64,000 bases of DNA from Paulownia fortunei (lineage: Eukaryota > Streptophyta > Magnoliopsida > Lamiales > Paulowniaceae): positions 14,290,278-14,354,277 of the forward strand of contig CM033120.1 in assembly GCA_019321725.1 (NCBI GenBank). Direction: 5' to 3'. The notes beneath the pieces were generated by a model. The model saw only the letters and a list, made by a program, of their open reading frames with translations, was not told where the DNA came from and did no database searches. Position 1 is the stretch's first letter. Each line of letters opens with the position of its first letter. The position numbers and the translations under genes were made by a program. Below are positions 45,601-57,962 of the stretch, one piece after another.

Positions 45601-46835
45601 GTAAGTGGTTGCTTTCGTCATAATGTTTCTTTATCTGATTCTTGCTTGGTTTTCTTTGTTCAAATGCTTCTTAAGATGTGCTTTTGGGGTTTCTTGTGAA
45701 AAGTTCTTTTTTTTCCCCGGTTATTGTGATGTTGTGCCTCGAATAAATTTACTTTTCGGAGGTGGGTGGGGGTTTATTGTTGTGTTGTATCTTTCTTATT
45801 TTAGTTAACCTTATGATCAGCCCAGTTGGAAACTGAAAGAACTTGTACGTCGATTACTAGAAATTCAGAATTTCATTTTGGAACTAAATTTTCAGTTTCC
45901 GCACTTTTTTTTTTCTTTTTTTTTATATTTTGATAAAAAGATTGTTTTTTTTTTTTTTTTGTTTTTTTCCCCTGAATAGGAGGGGCTTTATTACTTGTAT
46001 TCTGCCCATATCATCTTTCTGTCCTATATTTTTTGGTTGAGTATTCTATTTTATTTTTCGGGCTTTTGTTCTTGGTTCTTTTCCTGATTTTGGGTTGGGG
46101 TACCTTTATCCCGGATCGTTTTTGACAACCTTAAAGATCGTGAGAACAACTTTTTACATGGATGAATTGAATGTTTATCCACTTATGAATGTCAGGGTTT
46201 TCTTATTAGACTTTATTTTGAGACGTATGGTTATTGTTAACGCTAGAATGCCATTGGTCTCATGGAGCAATCCGATCGAGAGGGAAAATATACAATATGC
46301 ACATAGGAAAAACTTGCTGTAAATGGGTGTTTTGGTCCTTAAATTTCATCCCATTTACCATTCTTGGAGTATTGAATTTTGAAGAGAATTTTATCAGCTC
46401 TATATATATTGGATCCTTTATATCTATTCCAATATTATCTTATCAGTGCGCAAAGTGGGCTAGCACTTCCTAATGCGACGAAGCCCTGTAGTAAATATTT
46501 ACTTGTGGATTTATTTTAGATCTTTTGCTAGAATAATATGTACTTTGGAAATGTAAATCAGTTAGAGGGGTTTGTGAAGTAATTGGTTTTTTTCTTTATT
46601 TAGTGCTAGAAGTAATAAACTCAACAAATGGTGCCGACACGCAGTATCATGTTTTTATGTCTAGCAGTTTAGTTCTGTGTGTGTGTGTGTGCTTCTTTTC
46701 TCTTCTCTTTTTTTTTTTTTTTTTGAAGTAATAACAGGTGTGCATATGTTGTCCATTTTTCGAAATTGTTTGTTTTGCAGTATAAATTTTGGTATCTAGG
46801 ACTCTTAAATAGGCATAATTCATTTTCTATTGCAG
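45601..46835 (+). other. 5'-leader intron of the NF-YC gene (inferred)
   Basis: A donor in the context GTATGG|GTAAGTGG at 45601 pairs with an acceptor TATTGCAG|CATTGG ending at 46835. The interval is T-rich with long pyrimidine runs and has no supported coding sequence. A leader intron is common in plant NF-YC genes. Splicing joins ATGG to CATTGGACTGA, forming a four-codon upstream reading frame. Confidence 0.6.
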
Positions 46836-46890
46836 CATTGGACTGAGTGCATATTTGTAACAACTGAAGAACACAGCATTGTTGACTTTC

Positions 46891-47712
46891 ATGGATCAGT
46901 CGGACCAGAGGCAGCAATTTGCATACCAGAACCAGCAACAAAAGCAGCCAGCGGTGGGAGTTGTAGCAGGCAGTAGTCAGATGGCTTATGCTACACCCCC
47001 TTATCAAACAGCACCTATGGTGGCTACCATCACTCAAGCTGTGCCAATTTCTTCTCCAGCTCAGCCTCCGACTACTTATGCCCCTCAACAACAGCTTGCC
47101 TACCATCAAACCCAGCATTTTCAGAGTCAACAGCAACAACAGCAACTTCAAGCATTCTGGGCGAATCAAATGCAAGAAATTGAGCAAACTACTGATTTCA
47201 AGAACCACAGTCTCCCACTTGCTCGAATCAAAAAGATAATGAAAGCCGATGAAGATGTTAGAATGATTTCTGCTGAAGCTCCAGTTGTATTCGCCAAGGC
47301 GTGTGAGATGTTCATCTTGGAGCTGACACTGCGATCTTGGATCCATACAGAAGAAAACAAAAGGCGGACACTTCAGAAGAATGATATTGCAGCTGCCATT
47401 TCGAGAACTGATGTTTTTGACTTTTTGGTTGATATTATTCCTAGAGATGAGTTGAAAGAAGAGGGCCTTGGCATCACTAAGGCTGCTATTCCGTTAGTTG
47501 GATCTCCAACCGATGCTCTTCCATATTATTATGTGCCAACACAGCCTCCATTGGGAGCAACTGGAATGATGATGGGAAAGCCAGTCGATCAGGCTGCTCT
47601 CTATGCTAGTCAGCAGCCTCGACCTCCTCTTCCTTTCATGCCATGGCCGCAGTCTCACACTCAGCATCCGTCTCAGCAGCCACCGCCCCAGCAACAATCA
47701 AGTGACTCATAA
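46891..47712 (+). CDS. NF-YC: Nuclear factor Y subunit C (NF-YC)
   Basis: Intronless coding region of 273 residues. A Gln/Pro-rich N-terminus with a [10 protein letters not shown] tract precedes the histone-fold domain (about 93-185). That domain includes [53 protein letters not shown] and [13 protein letters not shown]. The C-terminus is Pro/Gln-rich. NF-YC dimerises with NF-YB through the histone fold and joins NF-YA, or CONSTANS-like proteins, to bind CCAAT-type promoters in the nucleus. Plant members act in flowering, light and ABA responses. The histone fold matches the NF-YC3/9-type group, though IHTEENK and ISRTDVF differ slightly from the commonest sequence. The start is the first ATG in frame with the conserved MDQ beginning. 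Confidence 0.95.
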   Translation: MDQSDQRQQFAYQNQQQKQPAVGVVAGSSQMAYATPPYQTAPMVATITQAVPISSPAQPPTTYAPQQQLAYHQTQHFQSQQQQQQLQAFWANQMQEIEQTTDFKNHSLPLARIKKIMKADEDVRMISAEAPVVFAKACEMFILELTLRSWIHTEENKRRTLQKNDIAAAISRTDVFDFLVDIIPRDELKEEGLGITKAAIPLVGSPTDALPYYYVPTQPPLGATGMMMGKPVDQAALYASQQPRPPLPFMPWPQSHTQHPSQQPPPQQQSSDS

Positions 47713-49363
47713 TTGAGAGGGTAATGTCATCATCGCTAGATTCTGTTGGACCTCTCTGAAAACAAATTGAGTGAAGTGTGTATTATACTGTTTCGAACAT
47801 GTAGTATTACTAGTTGTGGTGGTGTAGGAACCCTGTACGATGGTAGTGAGATGAAGTTAAGGCAGCGTAACTATATCCATTATGGCCCTCTGAGACAGAT
47901 GCATTTTGATGGAGGGAATAGCTGAACAAAGGGTAGAAAATGTGTGTTTACAATATGAAACATTCGTTTTATGTCTGTTTGAACTCCCCCCTCCCTAAAG
48001 GAATAATAAATGGTAAAGAAGAGAATCTGAAAATAGAAACCTCTAAACCTGCCTGCGGAGCACGGTCGTATTGTTGATTTGTGCATTCTCAATGTGACAT
48101 TGTAGATTTTTGCTGTTTTGTGTAAATCACCTTTGCTCCAGTGTACCTCTTCTTTAACCTTCTTATTTGTGTTACTTATTTTCAATCAGAAAAGCTCATT
48201 TAAGTTCCCCAGAGATCAATTTTGCAGAGAAAAATTGCTTATATGCGGTTTGAATGGGCAAATTTCCATTGATAACTCAAAAGTGTATATTGAATATTGG
48301 TTATGTTATTGTATATATTTTGTGAGTATTTATGATATTGGAATAAAAGATGAAAGTAATAAAGAATTGGAGTGTTAGTGATATTGGAATAAAAGATAGA
48401 ATACCATTTGCAGTGGAGTATCTCGATTGCTCATACTTGGAATGGCTGCTAACAAACTTGGAAAATCTTTTTCGCCCATGTTATCTCAGCCTCGTTTAAT
48501 TGGAGTTTAGGTGCTGACCGATTTCAATTTCAACTTGCAACGAGTCCATTGATTGCAAAATAGTAATGTTTCTATAAATGGGAATATTAGGAACATGGCT
48601 TGGTTCGGTGATCCAAAAGTAATGGATGTGTACTGAGTGTAACATTCTCTATGTATGTTAAATATAATATATTTAAGAAATAGGTAGATATATTTTAGTA
48701 AAATATCTGAATGCAATATCTATAGTTAGATACTTTTGATAATCTAAATTGGACCATTTTTAAATTATTGAAAAACACAATAATTAGTGTTTCGCAAAAA
48801 TCACAAAATGAATCTTATGGCCAACTGCAATTTAAGATTAATGAAATTAAAATATACTAAATCAATAATCATAAATCAAAATTTCAAATGTTCGGCCAAA
48901 CTAATCCAAGTACGTAATTAGTCCACTGCTGGAGACCAGAGGAGGAGTGGAAAATTAAGCCGACCGACTATCCACAGTTTACGGCACAATCTCACTCTCA
49001 CTCTCACGCTTTGTTTTTATTTTGGTTTCATTTTAAGTGATTTAGGAAAAATATAATGTAAAAAAAAATATTGAATAACGCAATATATATATAATTTTAT
49101 TATTTTATACTAGTATATAATAATTTTTTCTACAAAAAAAAAGCTTTTTTTTTTAAATATTAAAATATTTAGTTCTAATTAAACCCAAAATACTCAAAAT
49201 AAAATTAAACTAAAACCAAGCATTCTGTGTAGATTCTTAGTTGGCGAACTTTATTAGCTTGCTGCTTTTCGGTTTTGCTTAATAGAGGCAGCCATCCAAC
49301 CAGAACCCAGAATTTGGGTTTTGGTTTTTCAAATATAATCAAGAACCAGTCATATAATCGAAT
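47713..49363. other. Intergenic between NF-YC and dienoyl-CoA reductase
   Basis: NF-YC 3' UTR, then AT-rich sequence. Short open frames (47880-48185 minus, 48118-48378 plus) have no features. Nothing further is seen. Confidence 0.55.
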
Positions 49364-52089
49364 ATGGAGTCTCCCTTCAAGGCCGATGCACTAAAAGGCA
49401 AGGTAGCTCTGTTGACTGGAGGCGGGTCAGGAATCGGGTTTGAGATTTCGACCCAATTCGGCAAACATGGAGCCTCCATTGCTATCATGGGCCGCCGCAA
49501 GAACGTCCTCGACAACGCCGTTTCAGCCCTCCAATCCCTCGGCATCCCCGTAATCCTCTTCTCTTCCCCCTTTGTAAATCAACTTATATAAATCAACTTA
49601 TAAGGATTTCAGTATTAAAAGCACAGAGTATAATATTTGTTGTCACTTTATGTTTTTTCTTTTTTTTTGTCTTTTTTGATTAAATTTCTTGATCCAAACT
49701 AGCGTAAAAGAAATACTTTTCTTTATAATTTTAAAAGTTAAAACTAACTGGGTTTAGCTACTTTTGTATTAAGAACCGCCCAGTTCTGTTATCTGTATGG
49801 GTAAATACTAATCAGCAATCGTAAATCTACGAGTTGAAGCCTTAAAAATTGGAATTATAAGTACTTCTGTGCAAATTTAAACGTTGATCGATATCTGGGC
49901 ATCTAGTACAAAAAAGACTTGTAGTATTGTATTATTATTGTTGTATACTTGTATGTCACCAAATAGTTCTATTTTTGTTCTGCGGCAAATATGTTTCTCA
50001 GGCTGTCGGGTTTGAAGGGGACGTTAGGAAACAAGAAGATGCGCGGAGAGTTGTGGAGGCAACCGTGAAGCATTTCGGGAAGCTCGACATTCTTGTGAAT
50101 GCTGCTGCTGGCAATTTTCTAGTGTCAGCTGAGGATCTCTCTCCTAACGGTTTTAAGACAGGTCTGGCTCTTTGAATCTGCTAGTCATCCCTTAATTTAT
50201 GGAATTCTAATCGGATTTGGAGCTTACAGTACACTGTTTTTTGTGAGATTATTTGTTTTATGAAATTATGGCAATCAAATAGCTCGGCCTTAGTCTGGAA
50301 AATGTCTTGAATTGGAAAAGCTGAGAAGTTTTTGAGTATTTGTGATGGATATATGTCGATAAAAGAAATCTGCTGTGGGCATCTGTTGCAATGTCTTTAT
50401 ACGATCCATAAAATTGAAAATTCAGTACCTTTCGGAAGTCTTAATACAAGGTTTCCTATAGTTCTTTTGAAAGAAAATGCAAGACTTGTGGATTATCTTT
50501 CCACTTGTGCAGGTTTTTTCCTTCAATTGGATTAAGAGGAGAACAGTGGACAAAAGGGAGAGAGAGTTGCTTTTGCACCTTTAAGCATTTGTTGAAGACC
50601 TGATTTATATATGCCTTTGTAATTATTTTCTGCAGTGATGGATATTGATTCTGTTGGCACGTTTACAATGTGTCACGAAGCTCTTGCATACCTTAAGAAA
50701 GGTGGACCAGGAAGAAGCTCATCTAGTGGAGGACTTATACTAAATATCAGTGCCACTTTGCATTACACAGCGTCCTGGTACCAAATCCATGTATCTGCAG
50801 CCAAGGTTTGTGAATTTGATGCTTGCTGTGAAAATATTTTGACTTTCTTGAGAATATTTGGTCAACATTCCTTTCTCTTCAGGCTGCTGTTGATGCCGTC
50901 ACAAGAAATTTGGCCCTGGAATGGGGTACAGACTATGATATTAGAGTAAATGGGATTGCTCCAGGTCCCATAGGAGATACTCCTGGCATGAGTAAACTTG
51001 TGCCTCAAGAGATAAACAGCAAAGCCAGAGATTATATGCCTCTCTATAAACTTGGCACAAAGTGGGATATTGCCATGGCTGCTCTCTACCTTGCCTCAGA
51101 TGCTGGTTGGTAATCTTGACATTCTTCATATTTTCTAATTGACATTAATCTTTTGAGGATTTCTGTGAGAGAAAACAGAGGAATGCATTTTTTTTCTTTC
51201 TACCTGGACTGTGGTTAAGATATCATGCCTTCTCTGTTGTTTCATCTCCATTTGCATGGAGGCAATTTTATCTTTGTTTACATGTTCTTCTTTATTGTCA
51301 GCTACGACACTATATTGCTAGATTTCAGTCCTTTGTACTACATGCAACTTATGTTGTCTAACTAGATCATGCCACATAATCAATACAATTTTGATTGCCA
51401 GTTTCGTCAACACTTTGATTTAAAGGTTAACAGAAGCAGAATTCCTGTAGAACCCATAATACAATAGCAAAAAAATATATATTCTCACCTGCTATGCAAA
51501 TGATCAGGGAGTACTTACACTTTCAAACCTAACTACGTGGACAATTTCCCTGGTTGGACTTATGGCATGCAACATTTCATCTCACATGTATGACCATGGT
51601 GTTTGAGTTTTCCTGGTCTATACGCATCGCACCTTCTGTATTAAAAATAGCAGAAGCTGAGTTGACTTAATGGTGTCTAAACTGTTTCTTAACTTGCATG
51701 ATCCTTATCTTCTCCATTCATTGTTGTATCAATTTCAATATTCCTCCCTCATCCTACTATCCTAGTCTTATATTCCAAACTCTAATTTTATTAATTTATT
51801 TTCCCATTTTATGATGATTCTGATGTTCTCTTTAATGGATTGACTTCATTATTGTAACTGTTGCCCCATTTGCATTTTACATTTTGTAAAGTTAACTTGT
51901 TTATCTTAGGTCCTACTTTTCATTTTATGCCAAGGTAAATACATCAATGGAAGCATCCTGCCTGTTGATGGAGGACTTTGGTTGAGCAAGCCTCGTCATC
52001 TGCCCAAAGATGCAGTTAAACAGCTCTCTCGAACTGTGGAGAAAAGATCGCGTGCAGCACCTGCTGGGGTTCCTACCAGCAAACTGTAG
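49364..52089 (+). CDS. Peroxisomal 2,4-dienoyl-CoA reductase (short-chain dehydrogenase, SDRB-like)
   Basis: Exons 49364-49549, 50002-50161, 50636-50805, 50883-51105 and 51935-52089 join in phase to 297 residues. The enzyme reduces 2,4-dienoyl-CoA with NADPH and is needed for beta-oxidation of polyunsaturated fatty acids. The cofactor motif TGGGSGIG lies at 18-25, NAAAGNF in the middle and the family stretch ALEWG...IRVNGIAPGPI near the end. The C-terminus is SKL, a canonical type 1 peroxisomal targeting signal. The usual SDR YxxxK tyrosine is missing: the position four before the lysine in HVSAAK is Val. That fits dienoyl-CoA reductases, which depart from the classical SDR active site. Length matches Arabidopsis SDRB (about 298). 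Confidence 0.93.
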
Positions 52090-53212
52090 ACTAAGCTGAA
52101 TGTTCGGCAATAATTACAAAATTAATATCTATCCATACCAAATGGAACTCAGAAATGATGCATAAAACTTCTCAGCAGATAAATTTCTCACCTTTTGTCT
52201 AGTAAAATAACTACATATTCGTCTGTTCAGGCAAATTGGTCTTGTATGAGAAGTTTTCTGATGTTTGAATTTATGTTTGCATTTTTGGCAGCTCCAATTT
52301 TTTCCAACATATGGATCACCTTAAATTTTTATTAAGATGATATGGTTACATGAGAGTTTGATTATCTTGTACATGTCACAATGATGTCCATCACTGAATT
52401 AAAACATGTTTTACTGTCACTCGAGTTAGCTAGAAAAAGCTTGACTAAGGATGATTTTGGCCGTATAATGAATTTTAAGTTTTGAAAATTTTATTTTAGG
52501 TTATTTGTTAAGTCGTTATAATGAATTTTAAATTCATCTATATATAATTATTTAAAATTAATTTCACAAATTCTATTGTAAAAAAAAAAGTAAGATTTGA
52601 GTTGTTCAAATGCAAAAACATCTGTAAAAGCTAAAAATTGCACTTCTTTGCCAATTGGAGCTTAGTGCATAGCCGCAAATTCTGGAAGGATGGGAGTCAA
52701 TTTTTCTTTTAATAATGCCAATCATTGGAAACACTTTATTTAAAATCATAACAATTAGAAATGTACACTTTCCATAGAAGTGAAATTCTGTCAAAATTTA
52801 ATTGGAAGCACTAATGTATAATTTAATTATAAGATGAGGATGGACTAAATTCGTATTTCAGTCTATTAATTGATTTGGTCGATTCATACAGAATACTTCT
52901 CAAAAAAAAAAAAAAAAAGGTAAAAGAGAGAAATTGGAACAAGGAGATCAACAAATACGGTAAGAACTTTTTTGTCCAATAAAAAGGGGGGAAAAAAACC
53001 CACAAGACAAGTTGGAAGCACAGTTAGCCTGAAAATCATGGAACATCTTCAACCTCAACTCAACGATAAGAGAAATCCCCTCAACACCCAATCCCCATAT
53101 CCCATTCTCCACGTCCACAAATAATACTACCCCCCAAATTCCCACCTTCATTTCACTTTCACACGCTCACTCACACTTGTACCCCATTCCACACACACCA
53201 CACACAGTGAGG
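52090..53212. other. Intergenic and promoter of plastid PGK
   Basis: AT-rich sequence, then a pyrimidine- and CA-rich leader just before the PGK start. A GATAAG I-box-like motif at 53065-53070 would fit light control of a photosynthetic gene, but one copy is weak evidence. Confidence 0.5.
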
Positions 53213-56200
53213 ATGGCGTCCACAGCTGCATCACCAGCCTTCTGCGGCATCCCCAAGGCCTCAACCGCCACAACCAGGGCGTCCCTCAATGCCCCCACCA
53301 CACGATTCCTTGCAAAGACCCCACTCCGCCGCCTAGGCTTCGCCGCTGCAGCCGCAGACCCGCTTCTCTCCCACCACGTCGCTACCAAGCTAGTGTCATT
53401 CAAGAACTCCTCCGCTAAGCCCGTGAGAGGCGTGGCCTCGATGGCGAAGAAGAGCGTGGGGGACCTCACCGCAGCCGACCTCAAGGGGAAAAAGGTCTTT
53501 GTCAGGGCTGACCTCAATGTGCCTCTTGATGACAACCAGAATATTACTGATGACACTAGGATTAGAGCTGCTGTCCCCACCATTAAGCACTTGATCAGCA
53601 ATGGCGCTAAAGTCATTCTTTCCAGTCACTTGGTGAGTGATTTTATGGCCTCTTGTTTTAATTCTTGAATTGTGTAAAGTTCTCATCTGCATTTGGTATA
53701 ATGTTGATGCATTCGTCCTATATGGGTTTTTCCTGTGTTGACTCTGACTTGCTCATCCGATTTGTTTTTATCTAGAATAGGATTTCGACTAGTGCTTGTT
53801 ATTTTTGCTCAGATCTGTTTCATGTGATATTATACTGACTCAATATCCAGTTGGATTTTAATTTGGAGTTTCAGTTCTGAAACTTTGTTTGACTCTGTAA
53901 CGATTAAAGATCATTTGGTTTTTTCTTCAGAGTTTCTTTGAAATATATTGGGTATATAAACAATTCGATCAATTTCCCATTTCACGACACAAGTTAATAC
54001 ACGGTCATTGTTTCTGTTCCGAGCTCAAGAGATAAACAGTTTAATTGCTCAATGGCACCATTGGGCTCATGGGAGTTTGGTTTATCATTGCAATTCATTG
54101 TTCTATGCTAGCAAAAGGTTAATTGGGATGCCTCTTTCTTTTCATTAAGTTGTTCCTTTCTATTAATTGTTGGTAATTTTGTTTGTTCCTTTGAATAATT
54201 GTTCTACCCTAGAGAGTGCTTTGTGGAGATGCCTCTTTATCTGCCATTAAGCTGCTTCTTTCCGTTAGTTGTTGGTAATTCATTGTTATATCTTTATCTG
54301 GTGATATATGTCTCAGTTTCTCTTTGTGATGCTATAGGCTCACAATTATGCATGTCACATGCTTTTAGTTTATGACTTGTCTGAGTTCATACTTGATTCT
54401 TATTCTTGGCTTCAGGGACGTCCGAAAGGTGTCACTCCAAAATACAGCCTCGCACCTCTTGTTCCCAGGCTATCTGAACTGCTTGGCATTCAGGTACCGT
54501 TTATAGGAAAGAAATTTTGCATAAAAGAAAAAGAACGTGAATAGGAAACATACTACAATATAATTCTGTTTCCAAAGGCTATTAGAAGTTATTGGATCCA
54601 GTATCTAATCATTTATGCTTTTGCATTGTAACTAATCGAGCTTTTCTATATTGACCACACCGATCCAGGTTGTGAAAGCTGATGACTGTATTGGCCCAGA
54701 GGTTGAAAAATTGGTGGCTTCACTACCTGAAGGTGGTGTCCTCTTGCTTGAGAATGTGAGGTTTTACAAAGAGGAAGAGAAGAACGAGCCTGAGTTTGCA
54801 AAGAAACTTGCCTCATTGGCTGATCTATATGTGAATGATGCATTTGGTACTGCACACAGAGCCCACGCCTCTACTGAGGGAGTCACAAAATTCTTGAAGC
54901 CCTCCGTTGCTGGTTTCCTTTTACAAAAGGTCGGATGAATTAGCTAAGTATTAAGCATTAGGGGTCTATAAGACCATATTACACATTATAGCTGTTTGAT
55001 TCTTTGTCCATTGACCTTCAATTTTCTTTTTTTCTGTTACAGGAGCTGGACTATCTTGTTGGGGCAGTTTCAAGCCCAAAGAGACCGTTTGCTGCCATTG
55101 TGGGTGGTTCAAAGGTCTCCTCTAAGATTGGAGTGATTGAATCACTTCTGGATAAGTGTGATATATTGCTATTGGGCGGAGGAATGATCTTCACATTTTA
55201 CAAAGCACAAGGGCTGTCAGTAGGATCATCCCTGGTAGAAGAAGACAAACTAGATCTGGCAACATCACTCCTTGAGAAGGCCAAGGCCAAAGGAGTGAGT
55301 CTCTTGCTACCTACTGATGTGGTTATAGCTGACAAGTTTGCTCCAGATGCAGAGAGCAAGGTCCTATTCCTTGAGCCTTCACTCCAAAATCTTTAATTGT
55401 TCTCTCCTCTATCTGTTGGGGGTGTTATACCGTAATTGCATCTCCTGATGCCAACTTTCTTGCTTGTCTTAAATTGGTTCTGACTATTATTTCAAAAAAT
55501 TAGCTCTAATGTTCTTCATGCACTGGTAAGAGTTGAGTTCTCGACCATGCAGGTTGTGCCAGCATCTGCAATCCCAGATGGCTGGATGGGATTGGACATT
55601 GGACCGGATTCTGTCAAGACATTCAGCGATGCCCTGGAGACTACAAAGACCGTCATTTGGAATGGACCAATGGGAGTGTTTGAGTTTGACAAGTTTGCTG
55701 TCGGCACAGAGGTATTTCTTACCATAGGCATTGTTTTCATGTTCTCAAGATATTTGTTAGTCATTAAAATGTGTGCAAGTGCTCCAAAATGTGTATTGAG
55801 TAATAAATCTCTTTCAATATTGGTTTATAAAATTTGTATTTGTGTTTTGGATCTGTTATTTGTTGGTCTAGAAACCTATGCTCTGAAACTTTATGTATGT
55901 TTATATGTTTATATGCTGGATCATAGAGTGCTGAGATCTTTCAGAAACCGCATTTTGAACTTAAAATCACTTTGGAAATGATAACCTTGATTTACATACA
56001 TTGATGATCTTCTAACCTGCTTTTTTCAGAAAAAAAGTATAAAAAATGTTGAGAATGTGAGTTTGTTTGCAGGCAATTGCAAATAAGCTAGCTGAACTTA
56101 GTGGGAAGGGGGTCACAACAATTATTGGTGGTGGAGATTCAGTGGCAGCTGTGGAGAAGGTTGGAGTTGCAAGTGTGATGAGCCACATATCAACTGGTGG

Positions 56201-56282
56201 TGGCGCCAGTTTGGAGCTCTTGGAAGGCAAAGAGTTGCCTGGTGTCCTTGCCCTTGATGAAGCCACTCCAGTCGCCGTGTAA
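53213..56282 (+). CDS. PGK1: Phosphoglycerate kinase, plastid form
   Basis: Exons 53213-53632, 54416-54493, 54669-54929, 55043-55360, 55553-55711 and 56073-56282 join in phase 0 to 481 residues. PGK transfers phosphate between 1,3-bisphosphoglycerate and ADP; in chloroplasts it runs mainly toward 1,3-bisphosphoglycerate in the Calvin cycle. The first about 75 residues form a Ser/Thr/Ala-rich transit peptide ([17 protein letters not shown]...). The catalytic body starts near [18 protein letters not shown]. It carries [20 protein letters not shown] (about 137-145), [33 protein letters not shown] and the nucleotide-binding [11 protein letters not shown] (about 431). Length equals the usual plastid form. 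It is followed 1.7 kb downstream by the cytosolic paralog in the same orientation. Confidence 0.95.
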
Positions 56283-57381
56283 GGGCTTAAGACGGCATTC
56301 TAATCATTTCTTTTAACCCAATCTTGTAATGATGTTCCACTCCGGTTTGTAAAGGACAAATGTAGTATAATATGAGTTCATGTTGTAGATGTTTTGCTTT
56401 GCCCTCCATGTGTCTCAATCAGCCTTTTCATGTTTTCTTCAAGGGATAGAAGGGGACCATATAAAGTCTTGAGCAAATTGTGAAACACAATTGATGCATA
56501 TGCCTAAGTTCAAGATCTCCAAAAATCAAATTGTCAGGTTCACAACTGGAGTTTCCCCAAATGGTGGGCCCTTCAGCTTCTAAATGTGGTAAACTGCAAT
56601 CCTTGACTCCTGTTTGTTGGTTGTGCTCCTGAGAAAATTATGTAGATCTGCCAAATTTCGACACAAACGAATCCTTTTTAGACAATGAAAATTGGCAACA
56701 TTATGAAAACAAGACTCGGAAAAAACAAAAAAAAACAAGAAGAAAAACTAGCATATTAAAATGTCTTAACAGAGTTAATGAAAGGGCAATTCCACGAGAC
56801 TGGGCCTTGTCCAATCAATTTAGTTGGGCGCCAAACCGATTGAATTCTAACCCAAGCTCATTTAGCGTAGGCAGCTTTGCAACTTCATCAGAAAATAAAT
56901 GTATCGCATCGGTTATATTTGAAAGAAAATAGTACGTATATATATCTTGTTTTATTCTTGTTATTCATGAAGCAAGTTATTATTATGTCACCCCACTGTT
57001 GACAAATGAATGCTCTTTATTACCATACAAAAAGCGAATTGTGCAACTTTTGCTAGCTTTATTGTTAATGTTTTCATAGTTTTGATATCAATAATATTTT
57101 ATTAATTTAGTAATTATTATACATTTGCTAATGATATGTTGGGTCGGTTTTTAATATGCACGTCAATTCATATATCCCCAAAGAACTCTCATGTAGATAG
57201 TCCAAACATCTAGCACATGCTCCTCAAATAATAAACGATATCATTGTTGTGAATTAAAATGACATTAACAACGCTTTCATCCTAACTACAAGTCATACTT
57301 ATATTACTTCAGTATTACACAATCAAAGTGATTCATTATACCAACAAAAGTGCCAAAAAAAAAAGAACACATTGAATTCCA

Positions 57382-57462
57382 CCCCCACCCCCACCCCCCC
57401 CCCCCCCAACCCCCCAAAAAAAAAAGAAAAAGAAAAAGAAAAAGAAAAAGAAAAAGAAAAAG
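57382..57462. repeat. C-tract followed by (AAAAAG)n
   Basis: A 34-base almost pure C tract with single A interruptions (57382-57415) is followed by poly-A and seven perfect AAAAAG units (57421-57462). The complementary strand has several runs of five or more G separated by one or two bases and could form a quadruplex. It lies about 500 bases upstream of the cytosolic PGK start. Confidence 0.85.
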
Positions 57463-57714
57463 GGCCCATTCAGTGCCTTAGAAAGAATTTATAAAAAATA
57501 TTATAATTTGGATTGAATTTGGCTACATCTAAATAATGAATACGCATTTATTCATATTATATAAATAAATATAATTTTATTTATTATGTAATTAATCAAC
57601 TCTAGTGTAAACAAATTTAAATTAAAACTTTTCCTAGAAAGACCGTGGGCGCTGCCCCCGGTCCTCGGTCCTGTTGAGCAAAACCGGATTCAGCCTACGA
57701 CCTATTCTCTAACA

Positions 57715-57720
57715 TATAAA
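57715..57720 (+). promoter_or_regulatory. Probable TATA box of cytosolic PGK
   Basis: TATAAA in the context AACATATAAAAACC, about 245 bases upstream of the ATG, leaving a leader of about 210 bases. Confidence 0.5.
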
Positions 57721-57962
57721 AACCTTCTCGAGCCTTCCACTGCTTTTTCGTGACTGTCATCTCTTTTACACCACAATTAACAGGTTCTGAACCAAGACCT
57801 GCATTCTCAATTAATACGATTGGCGTAAGCTCAATCAACTCTTATCTTCTTCCCAAATCCTCCTCCTATTTTTTTCGTAGCGCATACACGAGTGATTGTT
57901 GTTGAAATCATCTTTTCTTTTGAATTTTGTGTTTGTTTAGGATTTTCAGTTGAACAGAAGAA

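Larger units (their letters stand above)
56283..57962. other. Spacer between the two PGK genes
   Basis: 3' UTR of the plastid gene, about 1.2 kb of AT-rich sequence, a C-rich and AAAAAG repeat block, then the promoter and leader of the cytosolic gene. No other gene is seen. Confidence 0.55.

Noticed and set aside
46669..47346. 225-codon minus-strand open frame
   Set aside because: Antisense shadow of the NF-YC histone-fold exon.
53167..53616. 149-codon minus-strand open frame
   Set aside because: Antisense shadow of plastid PGK exon 1.
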